This document shows positions 6,130 to 7,641 of a DNA stretch of 7,641 nucleotides, in pieces. Under the pieces are notes generated by a model. It saw only the letters and a program-made list of their open reading frames with translations. It did not search any database and was not told the DNA's origin. Made by a program: the position numbers and the translations under genes. Source of the DNA: CAZFYZ01 sp964523735 (lineage in GTDB: Bacteria; Armatimonadota; UBA5829); the NCBI GenBank assembly GCA_964523735.1, contig CAZFYZ010000159.1, positions 1-7,641 on the forward strand, given 5' to 3'. Position 1 is the stretch's first letter. Each line of letters starts with the position of its first letter.

Positions 6130-6195
6130 AGCCTCCGTGCGGCAGGTCGCCGTGTCTTTCACTCTCTAATGGTGAAATTTCGCTGCGCGGAGGCT
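6130..6195 (-). promoter_or_regulatory. Leader with anti-Shine-Dalgarno pairing
   Basis: On the minus strand AGCCTCCG (6195-6188) is perfectly complementary to CGGAGGCT (6137-6130), which contains the GGAGG of the GTG 6126 start. Between them lies a second hairpin TTTCAC/GTGAAA (6177-6172 with 6162-6157). The fold would sequester the ribosome site. It could work as a thermometer, a protein-binding site or simply tune translation. An 8-bp match could arise by chance, so support is moderate to low. Confidence 0.35.
6174..6185. repeat. Direct repeat copy 1, GAAATTTCGCTG
   Basis: This 12-bp word recurs exactly at 6294-6305, 120 bp away, inside the 20-bp terminator palindrome. The two copies bracket the likely promoter region of the downstream minus-strand genes, so they could be paired operator sites. 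The core GAAATTTC is itself palindromic. Confidence 0.5.
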
Positions 6196-6231
6196 TCGGA
6201 TGGGGTCGGAAGACATCTGGGGAAGCAGATT

Positions 6232-6246
6232 CGCGCTTGGAAGCGC
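6232..6246. repeat. Short inverted repeat GCGCTT/AAGCGC
   Basis: Arms at 6233-6238 and 6241-6246 are perfectly complementary with a 2-nt gap, giving a near-palindrome of 14 bp in the gap between two minus-strand genes. It could be a small operator. No T-run follows it on either strand that would make it a terminator. Confidence 0.35.
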
Positions 6247-6278
6247 CCGAAAAATTCCTGGATTATTTTTCTCTAAGT

Positions 6279-6307
6279 ACAAAATGACCCAGCGAAATTT
6301 CGCTGGG
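6279..6307 (-). terminator. Terminator-like 20-bp palindrome
   Basis: CCCAGCGAAATTTCGCTGGG (6288-6307) is a perfect palindrome that folds as an 8-bp GC-rich stem with an AATT loop. On the minus strand it is followed by TCATTTTGT. It begins 30 bp after the stop of the 348-aa gene, the right place for an intrinsic terminator. The T-run is imperfect, so termination may be partial. Because the palindrome shares a 12-bp word with 6174-6185, a regulator-binding role is also possible. Confidence 0.6.
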
Positions 6308-6337
6308 CCGCATAATGGGTGCAGGATTTGGTGGCCA

Positions 6338-7384
6338 TCAGATGCTCATGCGGAGCGTTGCCTGCCAGGTTTTCTGTTCTTCGTCGTAGAGGAAGGGATC
6401 ATCTTCCATATCGAAGATGCGCCTCAGGTGTTTTGATATCTGGTTTTTCCAGTCTTTGTTCTTGTCCTTGTTGCCTATCGAGTAATCGAGAGCGCCGTTG
6501 TTGCCCGCGATCTCATAGAGGAAGTCCCATACCCTTGTCGGCTTCTTTGTCCTGCTGTTGCCCATGCCCAGCTCGTGACAGGTGAACTCGCGAGTCTTCC
6601 CAGGAGCCGTGATAACAACCTGGTCTGTATACTTGAAATGCATATGCACGTCACGCCACCTCGTGCCGAGAGGCGTTGGGAAAATGCACTTCATCTCTTT
6701 GCGGTCCGGCATCAAGACGTGCTCGGCGTCGAATCTGTCCAGAGACCGGGTGAACAAGTCTGTTATACTGAACCCCTTGCCGTCCGCAGATAGCGCCTCC
6801 CCCAGAGGCAGGAACATGGCGCGCGCGTGTTCAAGGGCCATCCGGCACTGAGTGGACAACGGCTTATCAGCCGGATACAGGATTACCGGCGGATCGCCGC
6901 ATTCACACAGGACTTGGAGTATCGCTTTCTCCAGTCCGGCTTTCGCACCCAGCGTTATCAGATAGACCGGGAACTTGTGGGAGACGTTCGGCCTATGGTT
7001 TCCGATGTGATAGGCATGGGAGCCCATCGGTGGAGGAGGCGTCAGTATTTCCAGCGCCATTGCCTTCGCCACATTCTCGCAGAGAAGACGTGAATCCAGC
7101 TCGAGGATTAACATCTCCTCACGTGACACCTCAAACGGAGCGCAGTCGGCGAACTCGCACCTGCAGACGGCCTCAAGTGTCCCGTCCGAATATTCCTCTA
7201 TGGCATGCCTGCACCGGCACGGTGGAGTGTTCCTGCACGGAATGGACTGGGCGTACTCCCGTCCCGGGCGAAGAAATCGGCGAGCCGTGTCAAAGTCACC
7301 GCCCGTCAACATTCGCCACTCCGACTCGACCGCCGCAGGTCCTGGCAGGCTACACAGTGCCGACCACAAACTCATCGACTTCAT
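6338..7384 (-). CDS. Unknown protein with Cys cluster and probable C-terminal winged helix
   Basis: I do not recognise this 348-aa protein by name. An N-terminal part with CSLPGPAAVESEWRMLTGGDF (about 11-31) precedes a cysteine cluster: C50, C56, C58, H60, C74, C76 and C81, spaced as a possible zinc site (CRC, then CRCEFADC). Residues 136-210 read as alternating strand and helix (FPVYLITLGAKAGLEKAILQVL, then DPPVILYPADK). The C-terminal 105 residues, with KDKNKDWKNQISKHLRRIFDMEDDPF at about 306-331 and a final beta-hairpin, resemble a winged helix of the OmpR/SARP type. Proteins with a comparable Cys-cluster opening occur, as I recall, as hypotheticals in mobile regions of Planctomycetota and others. 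A DNA-binding regulator is possible. The ATG at 7375 is an alternative start. The start lies inside the preceding gene, so the two are probably coupled. The terminator palindrome follows. Confidence 0.7.
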   Translation of the reverse strand: MKSMSLWSALCSLPGPAAVESEWRMLTGGDFDTARRFLRPGREYAQSIPCRNTPPCRCRHAIEEYSDGTLEAVCRCEFADCAPFEVSREEMLILELDSRLLCENVAKAMALEILTPPPPMGSHAYHIGNHRPNVSHKFPVYLITLGAKAGLEKAILQVLCECGDPPVILYPADKPLSTQCRMALEHARAMFLPLGEALSADGKGFSITDLFTRSLDRFDAEHVLMPDRKEMKCIFPTPLGTRWRDVHMHFKYTDQVVITAPGKTREFTCHELGMGNSRTKKPTRVWDFLYEIAGNNGALDYSIGNKDKNKDWKNQISKHLRRIFDMEDDPFLYDEEQKTWQATLRMSI

Positions 7385-7641
7385 CCGATTCTTCTTCCTC
7401 GTCCATAATGAACTTGCAGGAGCGCAGCCACTGTTCGATAAGATCGCCGTCTCCGTCTCTCAAGTACTGGGCAACGTTCGATGGTTTGATGACGACGGTT
7501 CTCGGGCGCTTTGAATCGCTGAACCAGATGCGAAAGCTCGCTTTCAGGATAGCCACATCCTCCGGCATCTCTTCGCCACAGAGTTGAAGCATGGCAAAAA
7601 CGTCGTCGGCCTTGATCGTTCGGATTGTGTTGTAGGCTCCC
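7350..7641 (-). CDS. Partial hypothetical protein, acidic C-terminus
   Basis: The frame is open from the window edge to TAG at 7350-7352, giving at least 96 residues, so the gene's 5' part lies beyond 7641. The visible part has mixed strand/helix character (AILKASFRIWFSDSKRPRTVVIKP) and then an acidic tail with DEEEESDEVDEF. I recognise no domain. The internal ATG at 7592 could be a start, but no good ribosome site precedes it and the frame stays open upstream, so it is treated as partial. Its 3' end overlaps the start of the 348-aa gene by 35 bp, which implies cotranscription. The acidic run also happens to encode the purine-rich GAGGAAGAAG that acts as ribosome site for that gene. Confidence 0.6.
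   Translation of the reverse strand, partial: GAYNTIRTIKADDVFAMLQLCGEEMPEDVAILKASFRIWFSDSKRPRTVVIKPSNVAQYLRDGDGDLIEQWLRSCKFIMDEEEESDEVDEFVVGTV

Noticed and set aside
7030..7587. 185-aa plus-strand open frame
   Set aside because: Ser/Pro/Thr-rich, no recognisable motif, antisense to two minus-strand genes whose overlap and ribosome site make sense.
1..7641. CRISPR array, tRNA or rRNA genes, transposase insertion sequence
   Set aside because: I saw no regularly spaced repeats, no tRNA T-loop or cloverleaf pattern, no rRNA-like sequence and no DDE transposase motif on either strand.

Overview
The window looks like part of a bacterial chromosome in which a host-type segment (about 1-1600) adjoins a serine-recombinase mobile element or prophage remnant (about 1819-7641). 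The host segment carries a PEP-CTERM protein, which implies an exosortase-bearing and so Gram-negative-type envelope. It also carries a low-complexity Gly-Asn-rich pilus-assembly-like protein. The combination suits an environmental bacterium such as Armatimonadota, Planctomycetota or a deep proteobacterial lineage, but I cannot name the organism from sequence alone.

Layout, left to right: (i) 1-139 has no convincing gene. (ii) 140-877 (+) is the C-terminal part of a TGN-repeat protein, lacking its N-terminus and cut by an in-frame TAA at 581. (iii) A strong bidirectional terminator hairpin lies at 903-939. (iv) 963-1592 (-) is an intact PEP-CTERM protein. (v) 1593-1818 is intergenic and probably contains the element boundary. 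(vi) From 7641 down to 1819 every gene is on the minus strand. In transcription order these are a partial acidic-tailed protein, a 348-aa protein with a Cys cluster and a probable winged helix, a terminator palindrome, a small conserved-type hypothetical, a phage-type sigma-like factor, an 80-84 aa hypothetical, an M15 peptidase (endolysin-like), a DUF2924 protein, a large serine recombinase, and a ParB/KorB-like HTH protein.

The last genes are packed for translational coupling. ATGA overlaps join the small ORF to the peptidase and DUF2924 to the recombinase, and a TAATG junction joins the recombinase to the HTH protein. A plausible reading is a regulated late or excision module: the sigma-like protein controls expression, the M15 enzyme cuts cell-wall peptide crosslinks, and the recombinase with its two small partners moves the DNA. 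No capsid, tail, portal or holin gene is visible.

The most unusual features are non-coding. The leader of the sigma-like gene contains mutually exclusive inverted repeats (a 15-bp stem, an 8-bp stem and an 18-bp palindrome) that involve two candidate Shine-Dalgarno sequences, which looks like an attenuation-style translational switch. The gene just upstream has its own perfect 8-nt anti-Shine-Dalgarno complement in its leader.
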